Counted from the stretch's first letter, positions 49,776-59,672 are shown. The stretch: 64,000 nt of DNA from Acuticoccus sediminis (GCF_003258595.1 NZ_QHHQ01000002.1:620001-684000); one strand, 5' to 3'. Numbers and translations: made by a program. Notes: generated by a model not told the origin, from the sequence alone.

Positions 49776-51854
49776 TTGGCCGGCGTCGCGATGAAGATCG
49801 AGATCGGGATCGACGTCGGCGGGACCTTCACCGACGCCACGGTTCTGGACGGCGAGGACGGGGCGGTCATCGCCGCGTTCAAGCTGCCGTCCACGCGGCG
49901 CGATCCGGGCGATGCCGTCCTCGAGGCGCTGCGCCGGATCGGCGCCGAGCACGACCTTTCCGCGGCGCAGGTCAGCCACGGCACGACCGTCGGCACGAAC
50001 GCCCTGATCGAGCGGAAGGGGGCGCGCACCGCGCTCGTCACGACGGCGGGGTTCGCCGACGTGATCGAACTGCGCCGCCAGGACCGCCCGGAGCTCTATC
50101 GCTGGGACGTGCGGGTCACGGCGCCGCTCGTCCCGCACGAACTCCGGTTCGAGGCGGCGGAGCGTCTCGACCATACGGGCGCGGTGGTCCGGCCGCTCGG
50201 CAACCTCGACGCCCTCGTCCGCGACCTTCTTGCCGCCGCGCCGGATGCGGTGGCGATTTCGTGTCTCCACGCCTACGCCAACCCGGCGCACGAGATCGCG
50301 CTGAAGGCGGCGATCACCGAGGCGCTGCCGGACGCCTTCGTGAGTGCCTCCCACGAGGTCTGCCCCGAGCTCGGCGAGTACGAGCGGACCTCCACCACCG
50401 TCGTCAACGCCTACATCGGCCCGGCCGTGTCCCGCTATCTGCGCCGGCTGGAGCGGGAGGCGGCGGCCATGGGGGTCCGGTCCCTCTCCATCGTCAAGTC
50501 AAACGGCGGCCTCACTTCGCCCGAGAACGCCTCGCGCTTTCCCGCACACCTCATCGAGAGCGGCCCTGCCGCGGGGATCATCGCCGCCGCGGCCTACGCC
50601 GGAGCCTCGCAGCACCGCGACCTGATCGCGTTCGACATGGGTGGCACGACCGCCAAGGCGAGCGTCGTCAGGGACACGCGGCCGAGCGTCGGCAAGGAAT
50701 TCCTCGCCGACCGTCTCGTGGATGGGCGGGACGAGGGTGGCCATCTCATCCGCAGCACGGTGCTCGACGTGGTCGAGATCGGCGCGGGCGGTGGCTCGAT
50801 CGCCGCGATCGACGCAGGCGGTGTGCTGAAGGTCGGGCCGCAGAGCGCCGGCGCAGACCCGGGGCCGGCGTGCTACAGCCGCGGCGGCGACCGCCCGACC
50901 GTTACGGACGCCCACGCCGTCATCGGCACCCTCGCCGCCGAGACCTTCGAGGGGACCGGCGTGACCTTCGACCGCGACCGCGCCGTGCGCGTGATCGCCG
51001 ATCGGATCGCCGGTCCGATGGGCTGGGACCTCTCGCGCGCCGCCTACGCGATCCTCGACCTCGCGACCGCCCGCATGGCCGAGATGGTGCGCATGGCGAC
51101 GGTCCGGCGCGGCCTCGACCCGCGCGATTTCACGCTGCTCGCCTCCGGTGGAGCCGGCCCTCTCCACGCCGCCAACGTTGCCGCAGAGACCGGCGTGCGT
51201 GCCGTGGTCGTACCGCCACTGCCGGGCATGTTCTCGGCGCTGGGCGCGACCATGGGCGAGATTCGCCACGACCTGTCGAAGGCCTCTCTGGCGCTGATCG
51301 CGCAGGCGGACCACGGTTCCGTCGCGGAAGGGTTCGAGGCGCTTCGCGGGGAGGCCGAGACGCTGCTGGCGCGCGAGGTGCTGTCGGGGACGACCCGTAC
51401 CTTCGAGCGCTACCTCGACCTGCGCTTTGCCGGACAGCTCTTCGAGCTACGGATCCCGGTCGGCAGTGCCGAGCAGCCGCTGCCGCCGCTGTCCGAAGTG
51501 GAGCGGCGCTTCCGCGACGCATACCGTGAAGAGTTCGGTTTCGACCTGCCGAACGTCGCGGTCCAGTCGGTCAAGCTGCACGTCACTGCGCGGATGCAGC
51601 CTGACAGCTCCAGCGTGCGGGTCTTCCGCGAACAGGCGGCTCACCTCCGCGCGCCCGTGCCGACCCGGCGCCAGCCGTTCCTCGGCCGCGACGGCACGGT
51701 GTTCGACATCGACGTCTACAGGACCGGGCCGGTGGCCGGGCGGGTCGACGGTCCGGCGTTGATCGAGCACGCCGGATCGACGATCTGGATCGAGCGCGGG
51801 CATGTCGCGGAATTCTGCCGGGACGGTTCGGTGAAGGTGGAGGTCGGCTCGTGA
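49776..51854 (+). CDS. hyuA: Hydantoinase/oxoprolinase A-type subunit (HyuA)
   Basis: This 692-residue subunit of the ATP-dependent hydantoinase/5-oxoprolinase group (PF05378, PF01968) has the actin-like ATPase loop GIDVGGTFTDATVL at the N-terminus, the second phosphate loop AFDMGGTTAKASVV near residue 287 and SGGAGPLHAANVA near residue 455. With HyuB it hydrolyses cyclic amides (N-methylhydantoin, 5-oxoproline, caprolactam) or carboxylates ketones. TTG at 49776 directly after the aminotransferase stop is taken; an ATG at 49791 is an alternative. Substrate unassigned. Confidence 0.9.
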   Translation: MAGVAMKIEIGIDVGGTFTDATVLDGEDGAVIAAFKLPSTRRDPGDAVLEALRRIGAEHDLSAAQVSHGTTVGTNALIERKGARTALVTTAGFADVIELRRQDRPELYRWDVRVTAPLVPHELRFEAAERLDHTGAVVRPLGNLDALVRDLLAAAPDAVAISCLHAYANPAHEIALKAAITEALPDAFVSASHEVCPELGEYERTSTTVVNAYIGPAVSRYLRRLEREAAAMGVRSLSIVKSNGGLTSPENASRFPAHLIESGPAAGIIAAAAYAGASQHRDLIAFDMGGTTAKASVVRDTRPSVGKEFLADRLVDGRDEGGHLIRSTVLDVVEIGAGGGSIAAIDAGGVLKVGPQSAGADPGPACYSRGGDRPTVTDAHAVIGTLAAETFEGTGVTFDRDRAVRVIADRIAGPMGWDLSRAAYAILDLATARMAEMVRMATVRRGLDPRDFTLLASGGAGPLHAANVAAETGVRAVVVPPLPGMFSALGATMGEIRHDLSKASLALIAQADHGSVAEGFEALRGEAETLLAREVLSGTTRTFERYLDLRFAGQLFELRIPVGSAEQPLPPLSEVERRFRDAYREEFGFDLPNVAVQSVKLHVTARMQPDSSSVRVFREQAAHLRAPVPTRRQPFLGRDGTVFDIDVYRTGPVAGRVDGPALIEHAGSTIWIERGHVAEFCRDGSVKVEVGS

Positions 51855-53455
51855 CCCACGACGGAACTTCGATCCTGGAGCGCGATCCGGTGACCTTCGA
51901 GGTCGTCCGCAGCGCGCTCTACGCCATCTGCGCCGAGATGAAGAGCGTGATCATGCGCACTTCGTTCTCGCCGCTGCTCAGCCTGTCGGCGGACCTTTCC
52001 TGCGCGCTGCTCGACCGCGAGGGACGCGTCGTCGCCCAGGGCAACGACATTCCCGTGCACCTCGGCGCAGCACGATTCACCGCCGACGCCATCTTCCGTG
52101 CCTTCCCGGTGGCGCAGTGGAAACCCCGTGACGCCGTCATCACGAACGACCCGTATTCCGGCGGCACCCATCTTCCGGACGTTTCGATGCTGACGCCGGT
52201 CTTCGGCGGCGACACCCTGCTGGGATTTGCGCTCAGCCGGATCCACTGGCCGGACGTTGGCGGGATTGCGCGCGGCTCGTCGAGCGTCAGCGACGAGATC
52301 ATTAAGGAAGGCCTGCGCATCCCGCCCCTGAAGATCGTCGAGGAGGGGCGCGTGCGTGAGGACGCGCTCGGCCTGATCCTCGCCAACGTGCGCGCCCCGT
52401 CCGACCGCGAAGGGGATTTCCGCGCCGCCATCGCCGGGCACCTGCGGGCCGAGGCGCGGCTTCAGGGCCTGGCGGAGAAGTACTCCGCGCCGGCGATCGT
52501 CGCGATCATGGGCGACACGCAGGCCTACAGCCGCAGCCTCGTCGACGCGCGGCTGCGCGAGCTGCCGGACACCGTCGTCCACCACGCGGAGCCGCTGGAC
52601 GGTGACGGCGTCGACCCCGACGCCGCGCCAGTGATCCGCGTTGCGATCGAAAAGCGCGGCACGTCTCTGCGTTTCGACTTCACCGGTTCGGACGCCTGTG
52701 TCGCCGGTCCGGTGAACGCGCCGATCGCGGTGACATCGTCGGCGGTCTTCTACACCGTCCTGGCGTTCGCGGGCGGCGATATCGCCCCCAACTCGGGGGT
52801 CTACGACAACGTCGAGATCGTCGCGCCCGAGGGCAGCGTCGTGAACGCGGCCTATCCGGCCCCCGTCGTCGCGGCGAACACCGAGACGGCGAACCGGCTC
52901 GCGGACATTCTCATCGCGGCGCTCGGCAAGAGCTATCCCGACAGGGTCTCCGGCGGCGGCTACGGGTCGGCGTGCGTCTACACCCTCGGCGGGCGGGATC
53001 CGCGCCGGGACAGCCCCTTCGTCCACTACGAGACGATCGGCGGCGGCATGGGGGCCACGCGGGACATGGACGGGGCGAGCGGGCTGCGCGTCCACATGGG
53101 CAACACGATGAACCTGCCCGTCGAGGCGACCGAGGCGCTGGTTCCGGTGCGGTTTGTCGACTACGCGCTGGTGCGCGGAAGCGGCGGCGACGGGCAGCGC
53201 TGTGGGGGTCTCGGCGTGCGCAAGACCCTCGTCGCGCTCACCGGCGGGATCGAGGCGTCGATCCTTGGCGAGCGTACGCGGTCTCCCGCCCACGGCGCGG
53301 CCGGTGGCGAGCCCGGCGCCTGCGCCAGCTTCGCGATCGTCGGTTCGGACGGCACGCGCCGCGAGCTGGGCGCGAAGAGCGGGCCGCACAGGCTCGCCGA
53401 AGGAGACCGGCTGGAGATGGTGACCGCCGGTGGCGGCGGCTGGGGCGAGGCATGA
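51851..53455 (+). CDS. hyuB: Hydantoinase/oxoprolinase B-type subunit (HyuB)
   Basis: This 534-residue subunit is of PF02538. It opens with RDPVTFEVVRSALYAICAEMKSVIMRTSFSPLLS and shows VAQGNDIPVHLG and TNDPYSGGTHLPDV, standard for HyuB where metal and substrate bind. The GTG at 51851 overlaps the HyuA stop (GTGA), as expected for the heteromer. Confidence 0.92.
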   Translation: MTHDGTSILERDPVTFEVVRSALYAICAEMKSVIMRTSFSPLLSLSADLSCALLDREGRVVAQGNDIPVHLGAARFTADAIFRAFPVAQWKPRDAVITNDPYSGGTHLPDVSMLTPVFGGDTLLGFALSRIHWPDVGGIARGSSSVSDEIIKEGLRIPPLKIVEEGRVREDALGLILANVRAPSDREGDFRAAIAGHLRAEARLQGLAEKYSAPAIVAIMGDTQAYSRSLVDARLRELPDTVVHHAEPLDGDGVDPDAAPVIRVAIEKRGTSLRFDFTGSDACVAGPVNAPIAVTSSAVFYTVLAFAGGDIAPNSGVYDNVEIVAPEGSVVNAAYPAPVVAANTETANRLADILIAALGKSYPDRVSGGGYGSACVYTLGGRDPRRDSPFVHYETIGGGMGATRDMDGASGLRVHMGNTMNLPVEATEALVPVRFVDYALVRGSGGDGQRCGGLGVRKTLVALTGGIEASILGERTRSPAHGAAGGEPGACASFAIVGSDGTRRELGAKSGPHRLAEGDRLEMVTAGGGGWGEA

Positions 53456-53546
53456 ACCTTCCCCTATCGCGATACCGTCTTCGCGTGTTCGAACCCCAAT
53501 GCACCGCCGCCCGTGGCGCGGCTGGCGCGGATGAAAGGACTTTGAA

Positions 53547-54248
53547 GTGACCGATACATCTCGCCGTCGCGCGCGGATCGCGCTCATCGTGCCGTCGTCG
53601 AACACGGTCATGGAGAATGACCTCCACCGCGGGCTCCCGGCAGACCGTTATACCGTGCACACCGACCGGATGTACCTCATCGAGACGACGCGCGAGGCGG
53701 AGGTCCGGATGATCGAGGAGTTCGCCAAGCCGGCAGCCTCGGATCTCGGGACGCTGAACCCGGATCTCCTCGTCTTCGGCTGCACCTCGGCGGGGTCGCT
53801 GTTCGGGCTCGACTACGACGCCCGCGTCTGCGCCGAACTCGGCGAACTGGCCGGCTGCCCGGCGATGGGCGTTATCAACGCCGCGTCGGAGGCGCTGGAC
53901 GGCGCTGGCGCGCGCCGGCTCGCGGTGATCACGCCGTATATCGACGACCTCACCCGGTCGGTCGCAACGGCGCTGTCGGAGAAGGGCCGGGAGGTGGTCG
54001 CTGCGCACGGGATGGGCATCAGCGTCAACGTCGAGCTCTCCGATCCCACACCCGAGGACATCGTGCGCTTCGCCGCCGAGCGGCTGGACGGCGTCAGCTT
54101 CGACACCCTGTTCGTGTCCTGCACCAACTTCCGCGCGCTCGAAGCCCGAGAGGCCCTCGCCGCCCATTTCGGCGTCCCGGTCCTGACCAGCAATTCCACC
54201 GTGATCGACGCCATCCGCAAGCGGGTCGAAGCGTCCGTCGCGGCCTGA
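53547..54248 (+). CDS. Maleate cis-trans isomerase/arylmalonate decarboxylase-like protein
   Basis: This 233-residue member of the two-cysteine Asp/Glu racemase superfamily has catalytic Cys candidates Cys79 (VFGCTSAGS) and Cys192 (VSCTNFRAL) and the phosphate/carboxylate loop PSSNTVMEND. Relatives are maleate isomerase (final step of aerobic nicotinate breakdown), hydantoin racemase and arylmalonate decarboxylase. After HyuAB either racemising a hydantoin-like substrate or isomerising an unsaturated diacid fits. It lies 91 bases after HyuB on the same strand. Confidence 0.87.
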   Translation: MTDTSRRRARIALIVPSSNTVMENDLHRGLPADRYTVHTDRMYLIETTREAEVRMIEEFAKPAASDLGTLNPDLLVFGCTSAGSLFGLDYDARVCAELGELAGCPAMGVINAASEALDGAGARRLAVITPYIDDLTRSVATALSEKGREVVAAHGMGISVNVELSDPTPEDIVRFAAERLDGVSFDTLFVSCTNFRALEAREALAAHFGVPVLTSNSTVIDAIRKRVEASVAA

Positions 54249-54289
54249 ACGGGCGCACGCCTGTCAGGGCGCCCCGCCGCCCGACACGC

Positions 54290-54517
54290 CTACGAGATCG
54301 AGGCGCGGGCGACGGCGCGGCGATAGTCCGTGGGCTTGGGCGTCGGAATCGGGGCGATGTGGGACACCGTCGGGGTGATGTCGCCGGCCGCAAAGACCAC
54401 GACGGCACGCGGCGCGGCATAGCCGACGAGCACGACGGGAAGCGCCAGGCTCATGAGGACGAGTGCGCTGATCACGAAGGAAAACGCAGAGGTCCGATAC
54501 TTTTCGCTGGCGCTCAT
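54290..54517 (-). CDS. Small single-helix membrane protein, unknown function
   Basis: This 75-residue protein has one predicted membrane helix (about residues 12-34) and a proline-rich tail. A well-spaced GGGAGAA precedes the ATG, which supports it as a real gene. It follows the SoeABC-type operon on the same strand, 265 bases downstream, and may be a small accessory subunit of it. I do not recognise the family. Confidence 0.5.
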   Translation of the reverse strand: MSASEKYRTSAFSFVISALVLMSLALPVVLVGYAAPRAVVVFAAGDITPTVSHIAPIPTPKPTDYRRAVARASIS

Positions 54518-54781
54518 GGTCGTTCTCCCGATTGGCGCGATGGCTTCGTGCGGGACTTTCGGTTTCGGTTGTCACGTTAATTGGATGTTCACCATGTTCG
54601 CCGGTGTGACGGACATCACACTTTGCGCCCCCCTTTCGCCGCCGGCCGACGCGCCTTCAGGCCCGCCGCCACGGCGTTGAACGGCGCAGAACCCCAGGCA
54701 TCCTGTGCCGCATCGGGATGAGGAGGCGGCTGGAGCGCCCGTCGGTGCACCCGGCGCTCGCGGCCGGGCGCCTCGGTGTGC

Positions 54782-55714
54782 TCAGCGGCCGTAGTAGATC
54801 GTGGACACGTGGGTGGCTTCTGCGAAGAAGAGCCAGCGCTCCACCAGCAGGCCCGCGAGCGCCAGCGGCACGGCGAGCGCACTGGCGACTGTGGGCACGA
54901 TGCCGACTGCGGCGAGGAGGACGAGGAGGGCAGGGCCGACGAAGGCGAGCGCCAGCGCGATGCGCCGCAGCTTCGCGGCATGCTTCCGCGCGATCCGGAA
55001 GCCCATCTCGCGCAGGATGTAGTTCTCGGTGAAGTGGGGCTGCTCCAGCGGCCGCACGGTGCCGAGCGACGTGAGGCCGGTGGCGGACGCGAGGGTGGCG
55101 AGCGGAGACTGCCGGTCGATGAAGCGCCAGTAGGCGAGCTTGGCCACGCCCGCGACGACGGCCGCGCACAGTGCCGCGAGGGCGAGCGCCCGCGACGGCC
55201 CGAACCACAGCGCCCACACGGCGAGGAGCAGGACGGCGCCGGAGAACACGGCGTAGATCAGATAGTCCGGGGCGGTATGACGGTTGTGCCACTGCCGGAT
55301 CGGCTTCAGGCTCGCGTAGATCATCGCGGTGCAGCCGACCGTCACGATCGCCAGCCCCGCCGTCGCCACGCCGAGGACCCGGGTCGACGCCGCGTCCGGC
55401 CCGAAGGACCACCAGGCGACGGCGAACAGCACCGACACGGGACAGGCGACGACCGATGCGACGCCCTCGCGCGACAGCCACGACGAGCGCCACTGGGAGA
55501 AGGCACGCCACGCGCGCTCGGGCCGCCCGAGGTGCAGCACCGAGGCCATGAGGCCGGCGCCCGAGCAGACGAGGCCCAGGACCACCGCCACTGGCACGAA
55601 CGACGGCGAGGACGGGACGAGCCCGAGCGCGGCGAGGATCCCGAGCCAGGCCAGCAGGCCGAAGCCGAACCCGGTGAGCGTGGTCAGCAGGAGGATGGAG
55701 CCCGCCGGGATCAT
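54782..55714 (-). CDS. SoeC/DmsC-type membrane anchor of a molybdoenzyme
   Basis: This 310-residue protein with eight predicted helices belongs to the DmsC anchor family (PF04976). It contains the SVLHLGRPERAWRAFSQWRSSWLSREG segment typical of quinone-reactive anchors. It links the catalytic and iron-sulfur subunits to the quinone pool. The ATG at 55714 overlaps the iron-sulfur gene stop by ATGA. Small-anchor sequence suits SoeC of sulfite dehydrogenase as well as DMSO reductase. Confidence 0.88.
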   Translation of the reverse strand: MIPAGSILLLTTLTGFGFGLLAWLGILAALGLVPSSPSFVPVAVVLGLVCSGAGLMASVLHLGRPERAWRAFSQWRSSWLSREGVASVVACPVSVLFAVAWWSFGPDAASTRVLGVATAGLAIVTVGCTAMIYASLKPIRQWHNRHTAPDYLIYAVFSGAVLLLAVWALWFGPSRALALAALCAAVVAGVAKLAYWRFIDRQSPLATLASATGLTSLGTVRPLEQPHFTENYILREMGFRIARKHAAKLRRIALALAFVGPALLVLLAAVGIVPTVASALAVPLALAGLLVERWLFFAEATHVSTIYYGR

Positions 55715-56454
55715 CGCGAGAGTACCTTGTCGATCAGCCGCAGCAGCGCGTTGGCGGTTCCCCCATCCGCCCGCTCCAGCGGCGGGGCGGTGATGCTCGC
55801 CTTGCGCGGCGGGAGATACTTGTTGGTCGGCCGGTAGCCGAGCTCCGGCATCAGGTCGACGCCGCCGCGCTCGGCGACGAGGCGCGAGACCGCGCTCTCC
55901 GGGTCGCCCAGATCGCCGAAGTGGCGTGCCCGCGACGGGCAGGTGGCGACGCACGCCGGCTCGCGTTCCGCTTCCGGCAGGGTCTCGTTGTAGATGCGGT
56001 CGATGCAGAGCGTGCACTTCTTCATCACGCCCGCGTCCTCGTCGAACTCGCGCGCGCCGTAGGGACAGGCCCAGGAGCACAGCTTGCAGCCGATGCAGAT
56101 GTCGAGGTCGACGAGCACGATCCCGTCCTCGGCGCGCTTGTAGGACGCGCCCGTCGGGCAGACCGTGACGCACTGCGGCTCCTCGCAGTGAAGGCACGAG
56201 CGGGGAAAATTCACCGTCTTGCTGCCGCACGCGTCGGCGGCCCCGGTTTCGACCTCGTAGGCGTGGATGCGGTTGAACCAGACGCCGTCGGGCGCCTTGC
56301 CGTAGGGGTCGTAGTCCGGCAGCGGCGCGGAGTGCCCGCCGGTGTTCCACTCCTTGCAGTTTACCGCGCAGGCATGGCAGCCGACGCAGGTGTCGAGGTC
56401 GATCACCAGCCCGAGCGTCTTCGCGCCCGGTTGCCGTTCGGGGAGGCTGGTCAC
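55711..56454 (-). CDS. Four-cluster iron-sulfur subunit (SoeB/DmsB type)
   Basis: This 247-residue ferredoxin-like subunit has four [4Fe-4S] motifs: Cys23-26-29-33 (CVGCHACAVNC), SCLHCEEPQCVTVCP, CIGCKLCSWACP and KCTLCIDRI with later ACVATCP. It carries electrons between the molybdenum subunit and the membrane anchor. The GTG at 56454 overlaps the catalytic subunit stop (GTGA). Confidence 0.92.
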   Translation of the reverse strand: MTSLPERQPGAKTLGLVIDLDTCVGCHACAVNCKEWNTGGHSAPLPDYDPYGKAPDGVWFNRIHAYEVETGAADACGSKTVNFPRSCLHCEEPQCVTVCPTGASYKRAEDGIVLVDLDICIGCKLCSWACPYGAREFDEDAGVMKKCTLCIDRIYNETLPEAEREPACVATCPSRARHFGDLGDPESAVSRLVAERGGVDLMPELGYRPTNKYLPPRKASITAPPLERADGGTANALLRLIDKVLSR

Positions 56455-59300
56455 GACGCGCGCGCCTTTCGCTTGGCGCCGAAGCGCAGGATCGGGGGAT
56501 GTGCCGGTTCGAACGGCGGCGACAGCGGATCGGGATGGGGCGACGTCTCGCCGACGGTTCCCGGCGCGCAGCGCTCGACCCGCACGGTGAGGTCGTACCA
56601 GGCCGCCTGCCCGGTGACGGGATCGCTGTTGGAGGCGCGGCGCCCGTCGCCGTCCGCCGGCAGGTACTCCGAGATGAGGTGGTTGAGGAGGAAGCCGGTG
56701 TCCGCTTCGGGGGCGTTCCTGTCGAGCGTCCAGGCGCCGGAGCGCTTGCCGATGGCGTTCCAGGTCCACACCGTGCCGGGGTTGAGGCCATCCATCAGGC
56801 GAGCCCGGCAGGTCAGCGTGCCGTTGCGGCTCTCGACACGGACCCAGTCCTCGTCCGCGATGCCGAGCCCGGTCGCGGTGGCGCGGGCGATGTAGAGGCG
56901 GTTCTCGGAGTGGATCTGCCGCAGCCATGCGTTCTGCGAGCCCCACGAATGGTACATCGCCATCGGGCGCTGGGTGATCGCGTGGAGCGGGTAGCGCCCG
57001 GCGTCGACGCGCGTCTCCTCGATCGGCGGGTACCAGAACGGCAGCGGGTCCATGTGGCGGGCGACGTGGGCGCGCAGGCGCTCCGGCGGCTGAGCGGCGC
57101 CGTGACCCTCCGCGGCGAGACGGAATTTCTGCAAGGTCTCGCTGTAGAGCTCGAGGGTGATCTTGTCCGCCCGCTCGATCAGTCCCATCGCCACCGCGCC
57201 CTCGAGGTAGGCGCGGTTGGAGTGCTTGAAGTAGAGCTGCTCCGGCGGCAGAGGGTGGCGCCAGAAGCTGCCGTTGGCGATGTAGCGCTCGAGCTGGTCG
57301 GGGTTCGGCGCGCCGCGGCCGGCAGCGGTCCCGTCCTCGCCGCGGAAGCCGGCGAGGGGGCCGACCCCCGGCCGGCGCTGATGGCGTACCATGTAGTCCG
57401 CGTAGGACGCGTAGAGCGGCGCGCCTTCGCCGTCCACGAAGTTCGGCAGGCCGAGCCGGCCGGCGAGGTCGATCAGCACGTCCTGGAACGCGCGGACGTC
57501 GCGGTCGGGCTTGACGACGGGGATGCGGATCGCATCGGCCGGACCGTGCGCCGAGCCGATCGGCCGGTCGAGCAGCGAGATGCAGTCGTAGCGCTCGAGG
57601 TAGGTGGTGTCCGGGAGCACCAGGTCGGCGAAGTTGACGGTCTCGGAGAAGTAGGCGTCGGAGTAGATGACGAAGGGGATGCGGTAGTCTCCCGCCTCGT
57701 CCACGTCGGTCAGCATCCGCGTGGTCTCGCCCGGGTTCATCGCCGAGTTCCACGCCGAGTTGGCCATGTAGAGGAACAGCGTGTCGATGGGACGGCGGTC
57801 CTGCGCGTGCGCCTCCGCGATCGCCATGTGCATGAGGCCGTGCAGCGCGATCGGCGCGTCCCACGAGAACGCGCGGTCGAGCCGCAGCGCCTCGCCCTCC
57901 GCGTCGACGAGGAGGTCCTCCGGCCCGTGCGGAAAGCCGAGCGGCGGCAGGGTCAGCGCGCCGTCCGCCCGCCGCTCGCGCCCGCCGGGCGCGGGGCCCG
58001 GGGCGATCGGCTTGGGGTAGGGCGACTTGTAGCGCCACGACCCCGGCGTATCGATGGCGCCGAGCAGCATCTGCAGGAGATGGATCGCCCGGCACGTCTG
58101 GAACCCGTTGGAGTGGGCCGAGACGCCGCGCATGGCATGGATGGCGACCGGCCGGCCCACCATCGTCTCGTGGCGACGGCCCGCGGTATCCGTCCACGGC
58201 TGCTGGAGGACGACGGGCGTATCGAACGCGACGTGGGCGATCTCCGCGGCGAGGCGCCGGATCGTCTCCGCCGGTACGCCACACCGCTCGGCAACGGCCT
58301 CGGGCGCGTGCCCGGTCGAGAGGATGCGCTCCGCGAGGAGCGCGAACGCCGGTCGTGCGCGCCGTCCGTCCGGCAGCTCGTACGATCCGAGCAGGGCGGG
58401 GTCGATGCCGACGGATTCGGCATCGGCCGGCGCGCCGGCCCCGCGGTCCCACGCCAGCGGCCGACCTTCGCCGTCCCGCGCGAACAGGCCGTTCTCGCCC
58501 GTCCCCGGCGCGTCGACGACGAGGTAATGTGCATTGGTGTGCCGGACGAGGAACTCGGTGTCGATCTTCCCCGCTTCCAGCAGGGCGTGGGCGATCGCCA
58601 TCACGAGGAGCCCGTCGGTGCCAGGCGTGATGCCCACGAACTCGTCGGCGATGGCGGCGTAGCCGGTGCGCACGGGATTGATGGCGACGACCTTCGCCCC
58701 GCGTGCCTTCAACTGGCCGAGGCCGAGCTTGATGGGGTTGGAATCGTGGTCCTCGGCGACGCCGATCATGAGGAAGAGCCGGGCGTGCTCCCAGTCCGGC
58801 TCGCCGAACTCCCAGAAGGCGCCGCCGACCGTGTAGAGGCCCGCGGCCGCCATGTTGACGGTGCAGAAGCCGCCGTGCGCGGCGAAGTTCATCGTGCCGA
58901 ACATCTGCGCGAAGTAGCCGGTGAGCGCCTGGCTCTGGTCCCGTCCGGTGTAGATGGCGAGCCGGTCGGGGTCGGTCCGGCGGATGTGGTCGAGGCGCCG
59001 GGTGGCGATCGCCAGCGCCTCGTCCCACTCGATCTCCTCGAACTCGCCGGAACCGCGCGGGCCGGTGCGCCTCAGCGGCTTGCGCAGCCGGGCCGGCGAC
59101 AGGACGTTCATGATCCCCGCCGACCCCTTGCCGCACAGGACACCGCGGTTCACCGGATGGTCGCGGTTGCCCTCGATGTAACGCAGCTCCCCGTCCCGCA
59201 AGGTGACTTTGATCCCGCATCGGCACGCGCACATGTAGCAGGTGGTGTACGCGACCTCGTCGCCGACGGGAGTGGAGTAGTCGATAGCGCCGTGTTTCAT
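56451..59300 (-). CDS. Molybdopterin oxidoreductase catalytic subunit, SoeA/DmsA/PsrA-like
   Basis: This 949-residue molybdoenzyme of the DMSO-reductase family has a [4Fe-4S] set Cys21-24-28-56 and a likely Mo-ligand Cys146 in HGGFCTVNMA, which favours the PsrA/PhsA/SoeA branch. No Tat signal is seen, so it faces the cytoplasm as SoeA does. Cytoplasmic sulfite:quinone oxidoreductase SoeABC is the best guess; polysulfide or DMSO reduction remains possible. AAGGTGAG precedes the ATG. It heads the soeABC-like operon. Confidence 0.82.
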   Translation of the reverse strand: MKHGAIDYSTPVGDEVAYTTCYMCACRCGIKVTLRDGELRYIEGNRDHPVNRGVLCGKGSAGIMNVLSPARLRKPLRRTGPRGSGEFEEIEWDEALAIATRRLDHIRRTDPDRLAIYTGRDQSQALTGYFAQMFGTMNFAAHGGFCTVNMAAAGLYTVGGAFWEFGEPDWEHARLFLMIGVAEDHDSNPIKLGLGQLKARGAKVVAINPVRTGYAAIADEFVGITPGTDGLLVMAIAHALLEAGKIDTEFLVRHTNAHYLVVDAPGTGENGLFARDGEGRPLAWDRGAGAPADAESVGIDPALLGSYELPDGRRARPAFALLAERILSTGHAPEAVAERCGVPAETIRRLAAEIAHVAFDTPVVLQQPWTDTAGRRHETMVGRPVAIHAMRGVSAHSNGFQTCRAIHLLQMLLGAIDTPGSWRYKSPYPKPIAPGPAPGGRERRADGALTLPPLGFPHGPEDLLVDAEGEALRLDRAFSWDAPIALHGLMHMAIAEAHAQDRRPIDTLFLYMANSAWNSAMNPGETTRMLTDVDEAGDYRIPFVIYSDAYFSETVNFADLVLPDTTYLERYDCISLLDRPIGSAHGPADAIRIPVVKPDRDVRAFQDVLIDLAGRLGLPNFVDGEGAPLYASYADYMVRHQRRPGVGPLAGFRGEDGTAAGRGAPNPDQLERYIANGSFWRHPLPPEQLYFKHSNRAYLEGAVAMGLIERADKITLELYSETLQKFRLAAEGHGAAQPPERLRAHVARHMDPLPFWYPPIEETRVDAGRYPLHAITQRPMAMYHSWGSQNAWLRQIHSENRLYIARATATGLGIADEDWVRVESRNGTLTCRARLMDGLNPGTVWTWNAIGKRSGAWTLDRNAPEADTGFLLNHLISEYLPADGDGRRASNSDPVTGQAAWYDLTVRVERCAPGTVGETSPHPDPLSPPFEPAHPPILRFGAKRKARAS

Positions 59301-59672
59301 TCACTCACCTTGCCATGCGCGATGCGGACCGCGTCCAGCGAAGCAGACCGCAGAAACGTTACGCGAAAATGCATTGTCGCGGTTGGCTTGGTGTAGCGCG
59401 CGGATGCGGGCCGGGAGCGAGCGGCCGGCGCCGCGTGAGGGCCGGGAAAAATCCGGCCCTCAGGGGCGCCTCGCCCGCTGGCTACCGGTCGGGCGTTCGG
59501 CGCACCGGGGGATCGCGGAGTAGCGATTCGCCGGGGCGAGAGAGGGCGGCGCCCGGACGGCGCCGCCGGAGCTTCGGTCGGTGCCGCAGACGGGGCGCCT
59601 CGGCGTCCTTGAGGGCGAGCGGGGCCGTGCCCCGGCCTCTGGCGGTGGCCGGGGGGCTCCGGTGTGATGGTG
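59301..59672. other. Intergenic region with one perfect hairpin, no gene
   Basis: The region holds the start region of the SoeA-like gene and the end of the alpha/beta hydrolase operon. A perfect hairpin at 59436-59462 (TGAGGGCCGG / CCGGCCCTCA, loop GAAAAAT) is the likely terminator of the hydrolase operon or an mRNA end; no T-run follows. No gene was supported. Confidence 0.5.

Noticed and set aside
53484-53497. GTTCGAACCCC, reminiscent of a tRNA T-arm
   Set aside because: No acceptor stem, anticodon arm or D-arm can be built around it.
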